Shown here: piece after piece, positions 1 through 6,154 of the stretch
How the letters are laid out: each line of letters begins with the position of its first letter
Numbering within the stretch: position 1 is the first letter of the stretch
DNA from: an uncultured Clostridium sp.
GTDB taxonomy: Bacteria; Bacillota; Clostridia; TANB77; CAG-508
DNA: 6,934 bases
Direction of reading: 5' to 3'
Assembly (NCBI GenBank): GCA_950059165.1
Contig: CATLUC010000086.1
Coordinates: 1-6,934, forward strand
The notes under the pieces: model-generated
Told to the model about the DNA's origin: nothing
The model's database searches: none
Seen by the model: the letters and a program-made list of their open reading frames with translations, nothing else
Translations under genes and position numbers: made by a program

Positions 1-366
1 GAAATAGTTATTATAATAATTGCTTTGGCAGTAACATTTTTTGTATTATACAGAAATGATGATGAATGTAGTATGTATTCTGAAGTGGAAATAAAAGCGT
101 TTAATGGAAAATTTGACCAATATGTTGGAGAAAAAATAAGAGGAGCACAAGTAATGGCATTAATAAATGCAGTAAATGTAAATAATTATTCAAGAGAAGA
201 TGAAGGAATGCAAGTTTTCTTAGAAGGAGACAATATTGAAAAGCAAGGAAATACTTATAGCAAGAAAAATATTTTAACAGGTAAAAGTTATAATGTCGAA
301 GTAACTGAATATTCAGAACAAGGATTTATAAAAAGAATTAAAATTACAGAAGTAGGGAAGGAATAA
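1..366 (+). CDS. Membrane-anchored protein of unknown function, 5' end outside window
   Basis: The frame is open from base 1 and ends at TAA 364-366, so the true start lies upstream. The TTG at 25 is not a convincing start, because the hydrophobic stretch it would cut (EIVIIIIALAVTFFVLY, visible residues 1-17) reads as one N-terminal transmembrane anchor. A hydrophilic domain of about 100 residues follows, with GEKIRGAQVMALINAV near the middle and a C-terminal part ending KRIKITEVGKE that looks like beta strands. I do not recognise a named family; similar small single-anchor proteins occur in Clostridia, but I assign no function. The next gene starts 4 nt after the stop, and its ribosome-binding site overlaps the end of this gene, so the two are probably co-transcribed and translationally coupled. 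There is no CGG and no frame break in this gene. Confidence 0.8.
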   Translation, partial: EIVIIIIALAVTFFVLYRNDDECSMYSEVEIKAFNGKFDQYVGEKIRGAQVMALINAVNVNNYSREDEGMQVFLEGDNIEKQGNTYSKKNILTGKSYNVEVTEYSEQGFIKRIKITEVGKE

Positions 367-370
367 TATA

Positions 371-1069
371 ATGGAAGAATGGGAATTAAGTGAAATAGAA
401 AAACAAGAAATAAAAAACAAAAAACTAAAAAAGGCTATAATAATTATAGCAGTTATTATCTTTATAATTGTATTTGTAATGCCTGTGACAATTATGATGT
501 TTACAATGGCTACAATTTCAAATATAGATAAACCGATTATATATTTATACCCAGAACAGGAAATATCAGTAGAAGTAAAATTCCAATATCCTGAAAAGTT
601 AACTTGCACATATCCAAAATATGAAAATTCATGGAATGTAACAGCTAAGCCAAATGGAGATTTAGTAGACAACAAAACCAAAAGGAACTTATATGCTTTA
701 TATTGGGAAGGAATAGGCAATTTAAAATGTGATAAGAAAGAAGGATTTGTTGTAAAAAAAGAAGACACAATAAATTTTTTAGAAGAAAAACTAAAAGTTT
801 TAGGATTAAATGAAAGAGAAGCAAACGAATTTATTATATATTGGTTACCAAAATTAGAAGAAAATCCATACAACTATATAAGATTTGCAACAACAGAAGA
901 GATAAACAAAGATATGCCAGTAGAAATAACTCCAAAACCAGATGTATTTATACGAGTACTAATGCAATATGAAGGGTTAAAAAAGCCAATAGAAGTAAAA
1001 GAACAAATTTTAGAAACACTAGAAAGAAAAGGCTATGTAGCAGTAGAATGGGGAGGAACAGAACTTTAA
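371..1069 (+). CDS. Conserved single-pass membrane protein of unknown function
   Basis: This is a 232-residue protein starting at ATG 371, with AAGGA at 358-362 and an 8-nt spacer. A charged N-terminus (residues 1-21) precedes one long hydrophobic segment (about 22-49), so a short cytoplasmic tail and an extracytoplasmic C-terminal domain are likely. Just after the membrane comes KPIIYLYPE (about 55-63); later landmarks are TYPKYENSWNV, LYALYWEG, EKLKVLGLNEREANEF, YWLPKLEENPYN and a C-terminal VEWGGTEL. From memory these motifs recur in uncharacterised proteins of gut Firmicutes and related bacteria, but I know of no assigned activity. It follows the preceding membrane protein by 4 nt, suggesting one operon. 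Arginine 195 is encoded by CGA (953-955), which shows that ordinary CGN arginine decoding operates here. There is no CGG and no frame break. Confidence 0.88.
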   Translation: MEEWELSEIEKQEIKNKKLKKAIIIIAVIIFIIVFVMPVTIMMFTMATISNIDKPIIYLYPEQEISVEVKFQYPEKLTCTYPKYENSWNVTAKPNGDLVDNKTKRNLYALYWEGIGNLKCDKKEGFVVKKEDTINFLEEKLKVLGLNEREANEFIIYWLPKLEENPYNYIRFATTEEINKDMPVEITPKPDVFIRVLMQYEGLKKPIEVKEQILETLERKGYVAVEWGGTEL

Positions 1070-1082
1070 AATTGCACAATAA

Positions 1083-1134
1083 CACTAAACAAAAAACACA
1101 AAAACATCAAAAAAGTTTACTGCACTAAACAAAA
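1083..1134. repeat. 12-nt direct repeat in a G-poor spacer
   Basis: CACTAAACAAAA occurs at 1083-1094 and again at 1123-1134 in the 170-nt gap between the second gene and the TPR gene. The plus strand here is made almost wholly of A, C and T. The second copy overlaps a 5-bp hairpin (GTTTA 1115-1119, TAAAC 1126-1130) with no U-run after it, so it is not a convincing terminator. No function is assigned. Confidence 0.4.
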
Positions 1135-1179
1135 CCAACAAAAATACTAAAATTCATAAAAATGTAATAGATTAGTTAC

Positions 1180-1208
1180 TAGACAAATGACAAAAAATGG
1201 TATAAAAT
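1180..1208 (+). promoter_or_regulatory. Candidate sigma-A promoter of the TPR gene
   Basis: TAGACA (1180-1185, one mismatch to TTGACA) is followed by a 17-nt spacer and TAAAAT (1203-1208, one mismatch to TATAAT). Transcription would begin near 1215, just upstream of the AGGAGA ribosome-binding site. In so AT-rich a sequence, chance matches are common. Confidence 0.4.
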
Positions 1209-1224
1209 ATACGTGTTAAAAGAT

Positions 1225-1230
1225 AGGAGA
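1225..1230 (+). promoter_or_regulatory. Ribosome-binding site that fixes the TPR gene start at ATG 1240
   Basis: AGGAGA lies 9 nt before ATG 1240. The longer open frame from GTG 1213 would place this site inside the coding region and would have no site of its own, so ATG 1240 is preferred. Confidence 0.75.
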
Positions 1231-1239
1231 AAGAGAAAA

Positions 1240-2485
1240 ATGATAATAGAACAATTAATTTTTACAGTTATTTCATTTACCATATTTGTATATATGTTTT
1301 TTCGCATGATTAGAAACAATGACACAACCTATGTAGCAATTTTACTTTTAGAAGCAGTTGGGATTGCCCTTAATTTTTTAGAAGTACTATTTACAATTAA
1401 GCTAAATACAGTATTTATCATTTTAAAATACATCTTAGCAATAATATTACCAATAGGAATAATGATATTAGAAAAAAGAAATATCACTTTATTTGAATTA
1501 GTACACATCCAAAAAGCAAAAATGTATTTAAAATTAGGAGATAATAAAAAGGCAAAACAGGCATTAATAGATTTATTAGAAAAAAGACCAAATTCATATA
1601 AAGGGCATAAAATGCTAGCTGAAATATATGAACTAGAAGGTGGAATGAGAAAAGCAATTGATGAATATGTACAAGCTATTGACCTAAACAAAAAAGATTA
1701 TGATTCTTACTATAAAGTGGCAGAATTGTTAAACAATCTAGATAAAAAAGATGAAGCATCCCAAATGTTATTTAACCTATTAAACAAAAAGCCAGAAATG
1801 TATAAAGCAACTGAATTATTAGGAGAAATTCTTATTGAAAAAGAAAGATACAAAGAAGCAGTAAATATCTATCAAGATGCTTTAAGATATAATCCAGTTA
1901 GTTATGAATTAAACTACAATTTAGGTATTGCATATACAATGTTAAATGACTTTCAAAATGCAAAAACATGTTATGAAAAAGCAGCACAAATCAACTCTTT
2001 ATTATATAATGCAAAATACTCTTTAGCTGAAATTGCTTTAATATACAAAGACTTAGAAGAAGCAGAAAAGAGATTTTTAGAAGCAGTAGAAGAGGAAGAA
2101 TTATCTGCAGATCGGTTACTATGAATTAGCTAAAATATATTTAATAAAAGGTGATAAAGACACAGCCATCAAATACATAAATACAGCAATAGACACAAAT
2201 GCAAAAAGGATTGTAGAAAAAGTAAAAAAAGAACCAATCTTTATACCAATTATGGCCAAAATTTCTATTCCATTTAACTTAGAAGAACCCGAAAAAAATG
2301 AACAAGCAAAATTGCAAGAAAAAGAAATAAAAGCAAAAGAACATTTAGAAGAAATGAGTGAAATAACTAGACATTTAAGTTATAATGATATTAAAATGCT
2401 AAGAAAAAATGGTGGTGGCAAACAAAAAAATATAGAAGAACAAAATTGGCAAGAACAAATTTTAGGAAGAGAAATACAAGAGTAA
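1240..2485 (+). CDS. Membrane-anchored TPR-repeat protein, read through a +1 shift
   Basis: The protein is 414 residues if one base (C2113) is skipped. Three hydrophobic segments lie at about 6-23, 29-47 and 51-71. A tetratricopeptide-repeat domain follows from about 80 to 330, with repeated signatures such as AKMYLKLGDNKKAKQAL, AEIYELEGGMRKAIDEY and NYNLGIAYTMLNDFQNAKTC. The frame breaks at codon 292: CGG TTA CTA TGA in frame zero, but GAT-GGT-TAC-TAT-GAA after skipping C, which restores YYELAKIYLIKGDKDTAI, a clear further TPR, and then an acidic/lysine-rich tail ending in TAA 2483-2485. TPR proteins act as scaffolds; the partner is unknown. Its position before dpaA hints at cell-envelope or sporulation work, but that is only inference. 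Arginine 22 is CGC. Without the shift the protein would stop two codons after CGG, inside the repeat domain. Confidence 0.88.
2113..2116 (+). other. CGGU recoding site in the TPR gene
   Basis: Context is GCA GAT C GGT TAC TAT. CGG is in frame (codon 292). Frame zero ends at TGA 2122-2124; skipping C2113 continues the TPR fold to 2485. The restored residue is glycine at a TPR helix start. Confidence 0.88.
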
Positions 2486-2600
2486 TTGGTACAGCTTGAC
2501 AAGAACATAATTATCATTTTAGGAAGAATTTCTACCATAAAAAAAATAAAATTAAATCTCATAAAATCCATAAAATTTAATATACTAATATAAGAAGTAT

Positions 2601-2606
2601 AGGAGG
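2601..2606 (+). promoter_or_regulatory. Ribosome-binding site that fixes the dpaA start at ATG 2614
   Basis: A perfect AGGAGG with a 7-nt spacer precedes ATG 2614. This matters because frame zero from that ATG stops at TAA 2659-2661, so simple gene calling would drop it and start inside the gene. The strong site shows that the nine codons before the first frame change are translated. I see no convincing promoter in 2486-2613. Confidence 0.88.
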
Positions 2607-2613
2607 TTTTTAT

Positions 2614-3491
2614 ATGGGTACTAATTTTGCAATTATTCGGTGGAGATTTAAGAATTATTAAATTAGCCAAAATGCTAGCAAAAGAAAAAAACATGGTATA
2701 TGTTTATGGATTAGAAAAAGCAGATGAGTTAAAAGAAGTAAACAATATAGTATTTTGCGAAAAATTAAGTCAAGCTATGCAAAATACAGAAATTGTAATA
2801 GGACCAATTCCTTTTTCTAGTAATGGAAAAGATATAAATGCACCATTTAGTGATAAAATAATATCTATAAGGGAATTAATGCATATAATAAATGCCAAAA
2901 TTTTAATAGCAGGAAGTATTACACCAGAAATATATGATTTAGCAAATGATGAATATATTGAAATTATAGATATTATGAAAAGGGAAGAATTAGCTGTATT
3001 AAATACAATTTCGACAGCAGAAGGTGCTATTGAAATAGCAATATCTAATACAAACAAAATAATACATGGAAGCGAAATTTTAGTTTTAGGATTTGGAAGA
3101 ATTGGAAAAGTACTAGCAAAAAAACTAACAGGATTATCAGCAATAGTTACTTGTGCAGCTAGAAAAGATGAGGACTTAGCCTGGATTAAAGCATATGGTT
3201 ATAAATATACTAATATAAATAGCTTAGGCGATTTATCAAAATATGACATCATAATAAATACAGTACCACATTTAATACTAACACAAGAAACATTGCAAAA
3301 TGTACACAGTGAATGCTTATTGATTGATTTAGCCTCTAACCCAGGAGGAATTGATAAAAAAGTTGCAAAAGATATGGGGTTAAAATTGATTTGGGCTTTA
3401 GCATTACCTCGGAAAAGTAGCACCAGTCACAACAGCTGAATTTATAAAAGACACAATTTATAATATTTTAAGGGAAATATATAAGAAATAG
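2614..3491 (+). CDS. dpaA: Dipicolinate synthase subunit A, read through two +1 shifts
   Basis: DpaA (SpoVFA) is known to act with the flavoprotein DpaB to make dipicolinic acid from the product of dihydrodipicolinate synthase in the mother cell; dipicolinate fills the spore core. Skipping C2638 and C3410 gives 291 residues, a normal family length. The first skip joins MGTNFAII to GGDLR (G9-G10-D11), the N-terminal motif of the family. Then come MKREELAVLNT (121-131), STAEGAIE, a Rossmann GxGxxG (GFGRIG, 159-164), CAARKDEDLAWI (180-191), INTVP (214-218) and DLASNPGGID (238-247). The second skip restores ALPGKVAPVTTAEFIK, the characteristic C-terminal block, with stop TAG 3489-3491. That stop overlaps the ribosome-binding site of uppP, so the two are probably one transcript. 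DpaB, usually adjacent, is not in the window. Read conventionally it would be a broken gene; the identical nature of both breaks argues for recoding. Confidence 0.93.
2638..2641 (+). other. CGGU recoding site 1 in dpaA
   Basis: Context is GCA ATT ATT C GGT GGA GAT. CGG is codon 9 counted from the well-supported ATG 2614. Frame zero reaches TAA 2659-2661 after seven codons. Skipping C gives the IIGGDLR motif typical of DpaA. Confidence 0.92.
3410..3413 (+). other. CGGA recoding site 2 in dpaA
   Basis: Context is GCA TTA CCT C GGA AAA GTA GCA CCA. CGG is in frame; frame zero ends at TGA 3437-3439. Skipping C restores LPGKVAPVT, a conserved DpaA block, with Gly266. Confidence 0.93.
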
Positions 3492-3507
3492 AGAGGTTAA
3501 AAAAACA

Positions 3508-4360
3508 ATGATAATAGAAATTATAAAAGCCATTTTGTTTGGAGTAGTAGAGGGAATAACAGAGTGGTTACCAATTAGTAGTACAGGGCATTTAATATTA
3601 GTAGAGCAATTTGTAAAATTCACGCAAGTATCGCCAGGATTTTGGAATATGTTTCAAGTAGTAATACAATTTGGAGCAATTTTGGCTGTAGTTTTACTAT
3701 ATTGGAATAAGATTTTCCCAATTACAACAAACAAAAAAGAGGCAATTAAGAAAAGGGGAGTATTATCATACTTTAATAAAGAAATTATGATATTATGGTC
3801 TAAAATACTAGTAGCTTGCATTCCAGCAGCTGTTATAGGGGTATTTTTTGATGAGGTTTTTGAAAGCTTATTTTATAATCCATTTTGCATAGCTACTGCC
3901 CTAATAATATTTGGAATTGCATTTATTGTAGTTGAAAATATCAATAAAAATAGAAAAAATCAAAACTTGAAAGAAACTAATAGTCAAATAACATATAAAG
4001 ATGCTATAATTGTAGGAATATTTCAATTATTAGCAGCTATTTTTCCAGGGACATCACGTTCACGGTGCAACAATTATTGGTGGATTACTAATAGGATTAT
4101 CAAGACCAAATGCAGCAGAGTTTACATTTTATTTGGCAATTCCTACAATGCTAGGAGCAAGCTTGCTAAAACTAGTTAAATTTGGTCTTGGATTTACAAG
4201 TATAGAATTAATTATTTTATTAGTTGGGATGTTTATATCTTTTATAGTATCAGTACTTATTATTAAATTTTTGATGAATTACATAAAAAAACACAATTTT
4301 AAGGCATTTGGGTATTACAGAATTATTTTAGGAATAATAATATTGGTTTGTATGTTATAA
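3508..4360 (+). CDS. uppP: Undecaprenyl-diphosphate phosphatase (BacA/UppP), read through a +1 shift
   Basis: The membrane enzyme removes a phosphate from undecaprenyl diphosphate, recycling the lipid carrier of peptidoglycan and other wall polymers, and classically confers bacitracin tolerance. ATG 3508 is preceded by AGAGGT (3492-3497). Skipping C4063 gives 283 residues, within the normal family range. Motif 1, EGITEWLPISSTGH, is at 15-28 with the catalytic Glu/His region intact. Motif 2, PGTSRSGAT, is at 180-188; its Arg184 is CGT and Gly186 is the codon with the extra C. Hydrophobic helices fill the rest of the protein and its end, FGYYRIILGIIILVCML. Frame zero would give a 223-residue product with a nonsense tail and no second half of the enzyme. 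Linked to dpaA by a 16-nt gap. A BcrC-type enzyme can substitute in some bacteria, so essentiality cannot be assumed. Confidence 0.96.
4063..4066 (+). other. CGGU recoding site in uppP, inside the catalytic motif
   Basis: Context is TCA CGT TCA C GGT GCA ACA. CGG is codon 186. Skipping C4063 produces S-R-S-G-A-T, an essentially invariant stretch of the BacA family. A CGT arginine codon lies just two codons upstream, so CGU and CGG are treated differently within 10 bases. Confidence 0.95.
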
Positions 4361-4363
4361 ATG

Positions 4364-4409
4364 TAATAGAAAAATAGAATAAGTAAAAACTTATTCTATT
4401 TTTCTATTA
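4364..4409. terminator. Bidirectional hairpin terminator between convergent genes
   Basis: A perfect 21-bp stem (4364-4384 with 4389-4409) has an AAAA loop. It is almost all A/T, and its own right arm supplies U-rich RNA in both directions. It begins 3 nt after the uppP stop and its right arm covers the stop and last codons of the minus-strand 68-residue gene, so it can end transcripts from both sides. There is no GC-rich stem base, so efficiency is uncertain. Confidence 0.75.
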
Positions 4410-4597
4410 GTATGTCTTTCATTAGGAGAACTTTCATTACATAATTTTTCGTATTCCTTACATTTTATTTTATAATCCATTTGCATACATAAATAACGGT
4501 AATAACTGCAAGCTTGCTCATATTGCATAGTTAATTCATTCATATCCATATTGTCCATGTAAGGTGGAAAAAAACCACTGTTAAAATCACGTTCCAT
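4391..4597 (-). CDS. Small Cys/Met/Tyr-rich protein of unknown function, possibly spore-related
   Basis: This is a 68-residue protein with ATG at 4597-4595 and AGGGAG (4609-4614, minus sense) 11 nt upstream. It begins MERDFNSGFFPPYMDNMDMN, a Pro/Met-rich lead, then a likely helix with seven Tyr in the whole protein and four Cys at 30, 37, 46 and 53 (spacings 7, 9, 7), which could put cysteines along one helical face. The tail is polar. I do not recognise the family. Small, Cys- and Tyr-rich proteins with a proline lead occur among spore coat components, and it sits between dpaA/uppP and ylbJ, so a spore role is possible; this is inference. Arg3 and Arg34 are CGT. The last codons lie within the terminator stem. 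A GCATATATT element (minus sense, near 4621-4629) resembles a mother-cell sigma -10 region, but I find no matching -35. Confidence 0.65.
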   Translation of the reverse strand: MERDFNSGFFPPYMDNMDMNELTMQYEQACSYYRYLCMQMDYKIKCKEYEKLCNESSPNERHTNRKIE

Positions 4598-4730
4598 TTA
4601 TTAATCAACTCCCTAATTCAATATATGCTTAAAAACTGTAAAAAAGTATAAAACCTAGCTAATAATTAGGCACTTATAACAATAAATTTAAAAGTAAAGG
4701 ATTAAAACCATTATAATATTGAGGCTTTTA

Positions 4731-5790
4731 TTATAAATCAAAATTCAAAAAGGGAAAAACATTAATAAATAAATACGTATAAAAACTTGCCAACAAACCT
4801 TGTAGTAATTTACCATAAATATAAGGTTTTATAGATAAATCAGTTTTTGAAGTAATACTCCATACTTGTAACAGAACTGAAATTCCACCAAAACCAAGTA
4901 AAAAAGCTACAAATATAATATTTATAGAAATCTTCTTACAATTAATAGAACAAATACTATTAATACCATTTGTAATCTCTAAAAAACCAGTCAAAAGACC
5001 TTGTATAAAACTACTATCAATATTAAAAAAACTAAAAATAGGTTCAATTAGAGTGGTCATATTAGACAATAAGCCACTTGCTTTAAAAATTGATATAATA
5101 CTAGAAAAAATAACAACAAAGCCACCAATTAAAAGAATAGTAGAAATACTACTTGTAATGCTCTCGGCTAAAATTTCTCCTAAATTAGAAAAAGAAGCTG
5201 ACTTTTTTTGCATATTATAAGAGTTTGAGGTGGTAGTTTCATTCCATGTATTTTTTCCTTTTTTCCAATAACGAAAAATAAAACCAACACTAATACATGC
5301 TAAAAAATGAGTAATAAATAGCAAAATACCAATAGTTGTATTATGGAACATCAAAATACCAACAGTTCCAATAATAAATAAAGGACCAGAATTGTTAGTA
5401 AAACTAAGTAATCTTTCACATTCTTCTTTACTACATATATTATTTTGTCTAAAATTACTAGCAATTTTTGCACCAACTGGATATCCACTAATAATCCCCA
5501 TAATAAAAGCAAAAGCACCGTTCGCCACGAATATTAAAAATAGGTTTCATAATGTGATTTAATATATTTCCAATAATGCTTACAATGTTTGTATGCATTA
5601 ATAATTCTGTTGCAACAAAAAAAGGAAAAAGAGATGGAACAACAGAATTTGCCCATAAGCTTAATCCAGATTTTACAGCAGGTAAATTGCTTTTAGAAAA
5701 AATTAATAAGCAAAATGTAAAACCTAAAAACATAAAAGCTAATAAATTTCTTTTTAATTTAATCACATAAAAATTTGTTTTAGAAATCAT
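4731..5790 (-). CDS. ylbJ: Sporulation integral membrane protein YlbJ, read through a +1 shift
   Basis: YlbJ is a polytopic membrane protein needed for normal spore formation in Bacillus, produced in the mother cell; it has a nucleoside-recognition/gate-type fold. ATG 5790-5788 is preceded by AGAGG (5796-5800) with a 5-nt spacer. Skipping the C at 5520 (minus sense) gives 352 residues, somewhat shorter than the roughly 400 of Bacillus. Landmarks are SGLSLWANSVVPSLFPFF near 41-58, the family block NIRGEGAFAF with Gly91 at the shift, ISGYPVGAK (100-108), CSKEECERLLSFTNNSGP, and a C-terminal half of hydrophobic helices with GFLEITNGI and LGFGGISVLLQ. Frame zero would stop ten codons after CGG. 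Arg88, three codons before the site, is CGT. A weak hairpin, AAAACC (4704-4709) with GG-TTTT (4723-4729), lies just past the stop and may aid termination. Confidence 0.93.
5517..5520 (-). other. CGGU recoding site in ylbJ (minus strand)
   Basis: In minus sense the context is CGT GGC GAA C GGT GCT TTT. CGG is codon 91; frame zero ends at TAG 5490-5488. Skipping C restores G-E-G-A-F followed by GIISGYPVGAK, the core YlbJ motif. This site shows that the extra C follows gene orientation. Confidence 0.94.
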
Positions 5791-5944
5791 AATAACCTCT
5801 TAAAAAAGTATATTATAGTTACAATGTATAGTTTAAATAAGGTCAACATTGAATACAAAGCTTTTTACTTTTAATTGTAACATATTATAGTATATTGCCA
5901 AAAAACAAACTTATGAATTTAATATGTAAAATGCAGATTTTTAC

Positions 5945-5973
5945 TTGCTTTTTTGATATATATGTAGTAGAAT
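5945..5973 (+). promoter_or_regulatory. Candidate promoter of the AAA-ATPase-like gene
   Basis: TTGCTT (5945-5950) is separated by 17 nt from TAGAAT (5968-5973, one mismatch to TATAAT). Transcription would start near 5980, right at the edge of the inverted-repeat element, giving a leader of about 175 nt. The -35 match is only partial. Confidence 0.35.
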
Positions 5974-5982
5974 AATAACGAA

Positions 5983-6122
5983 GAAAAATTAAACTAGGAA
6001 GGTAAAGTTGAAAAATAATTACAATTTTGGTGTCGTCAAACGTTATTTGAAATTTAATCAACGTACAAATAGTACGCCTTATAAATTTCAAACTTGTTTT
6101 CCTAGTCAAAATTTAATTCTTT
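5983..6122 (+). other. Large imperfect inverted repeat: structured leader RNA or MITE-like remnant
   Basis: The outer arms are ACTAGGAA (5993-6000) with TTCCTAGT (6099-6106), extended across a 6-nt bulge by AATTAA (5987-5992) with TTAATT (6113-6118). Inside is a perfect 11-bp stem, TTTGAAATTTA (6046-6056) with TAAATTTCAAA (6082-6092), then a 5-by-5 internal loop and a tip stem CGTAC (6062-6066) with GTACG (6072-6076) around a 5-nt loop. About 38 nt (6001-6038) of the left side stay unpaired in this fold. There is no U-run after it, so it is not a terminator. It does not match a riboswitch class I can name. A miniature element is the alternative, but I see no target-site duplication. Confidence 0.45.
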
Positions 6123-6154
6123 TCCAACTATATAGAAGGGAATGTGATTAAGAA

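Larger units (their letters stand above)
5791..6154. other. Divergent intergenic region without genes
   Basis: These 364 nt separate the starts of ylbJ (minus) and the AAA-ATPase-like gene (plus). The ylbJ side has a possible minus-strand -10 TATAAT (plus coordinates 5812-5817) without a clear -35. An 8-bp inverted repeat, GTTACAAT (5818-5825) with ATTGTAAC (5874-5881), and an 8-bp direct repeat TATTATAG (5811-5818 and 5883-5890) lie here and could be operator-like, though short AT-rich repeats are expected by chance. I see nothing recognisable in 5891-5940. The right-hand part carries a candidate promoter and a large inverted repeat, listed separately. No open frame here resembles a protein. 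Confidence 0.6.

Noticed and set aside
313..873. Long minus-strand open frame over the first two genes
   Set aside because: It is the antisense shadow of AT-rich genes, with no ribosome-binding site and Phe/Ser/Ile-rich nonsense composition; the same holds for the other antisense frames.
1115..1130. Hairpin after the second gene as a terminator
   Set aside because: The stem is only 5 bp and no U-run follows.
2496..2501. TTGACA upstream of dpaA as a -35 box
   Set aside because: No -10 element lies 16-18 nt downstream; I also found no properly spaced sporulation-sigma elements here.
2627..3439. Starting dpaA at the internal TTG 2627
   Set aside because: It has no ribosome-binding site of its own and loses the IIGGD N-terminus; ATG 2614 has a perfect AGGAGG and needs only the same C skip seen elsewhere.
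4497..4499. Another CGG on the plus strand
   Set aside because: The gene here is on the minus strand; in its sense this is TAC CGT, an ordinary arginine codon, with no frame change.
5165..5167. CGG on the plus strand inside ylbJ
   Set aside because: In the gene's sense it reads GCC GAG (Ala-Glu) with no CGG and no frame break.
5576..5770. Plus-strand 64-residue frame within ylbJ
   Set aside because: Antisense to a well-supported YlbJ N-terminus, with no recognisable features.
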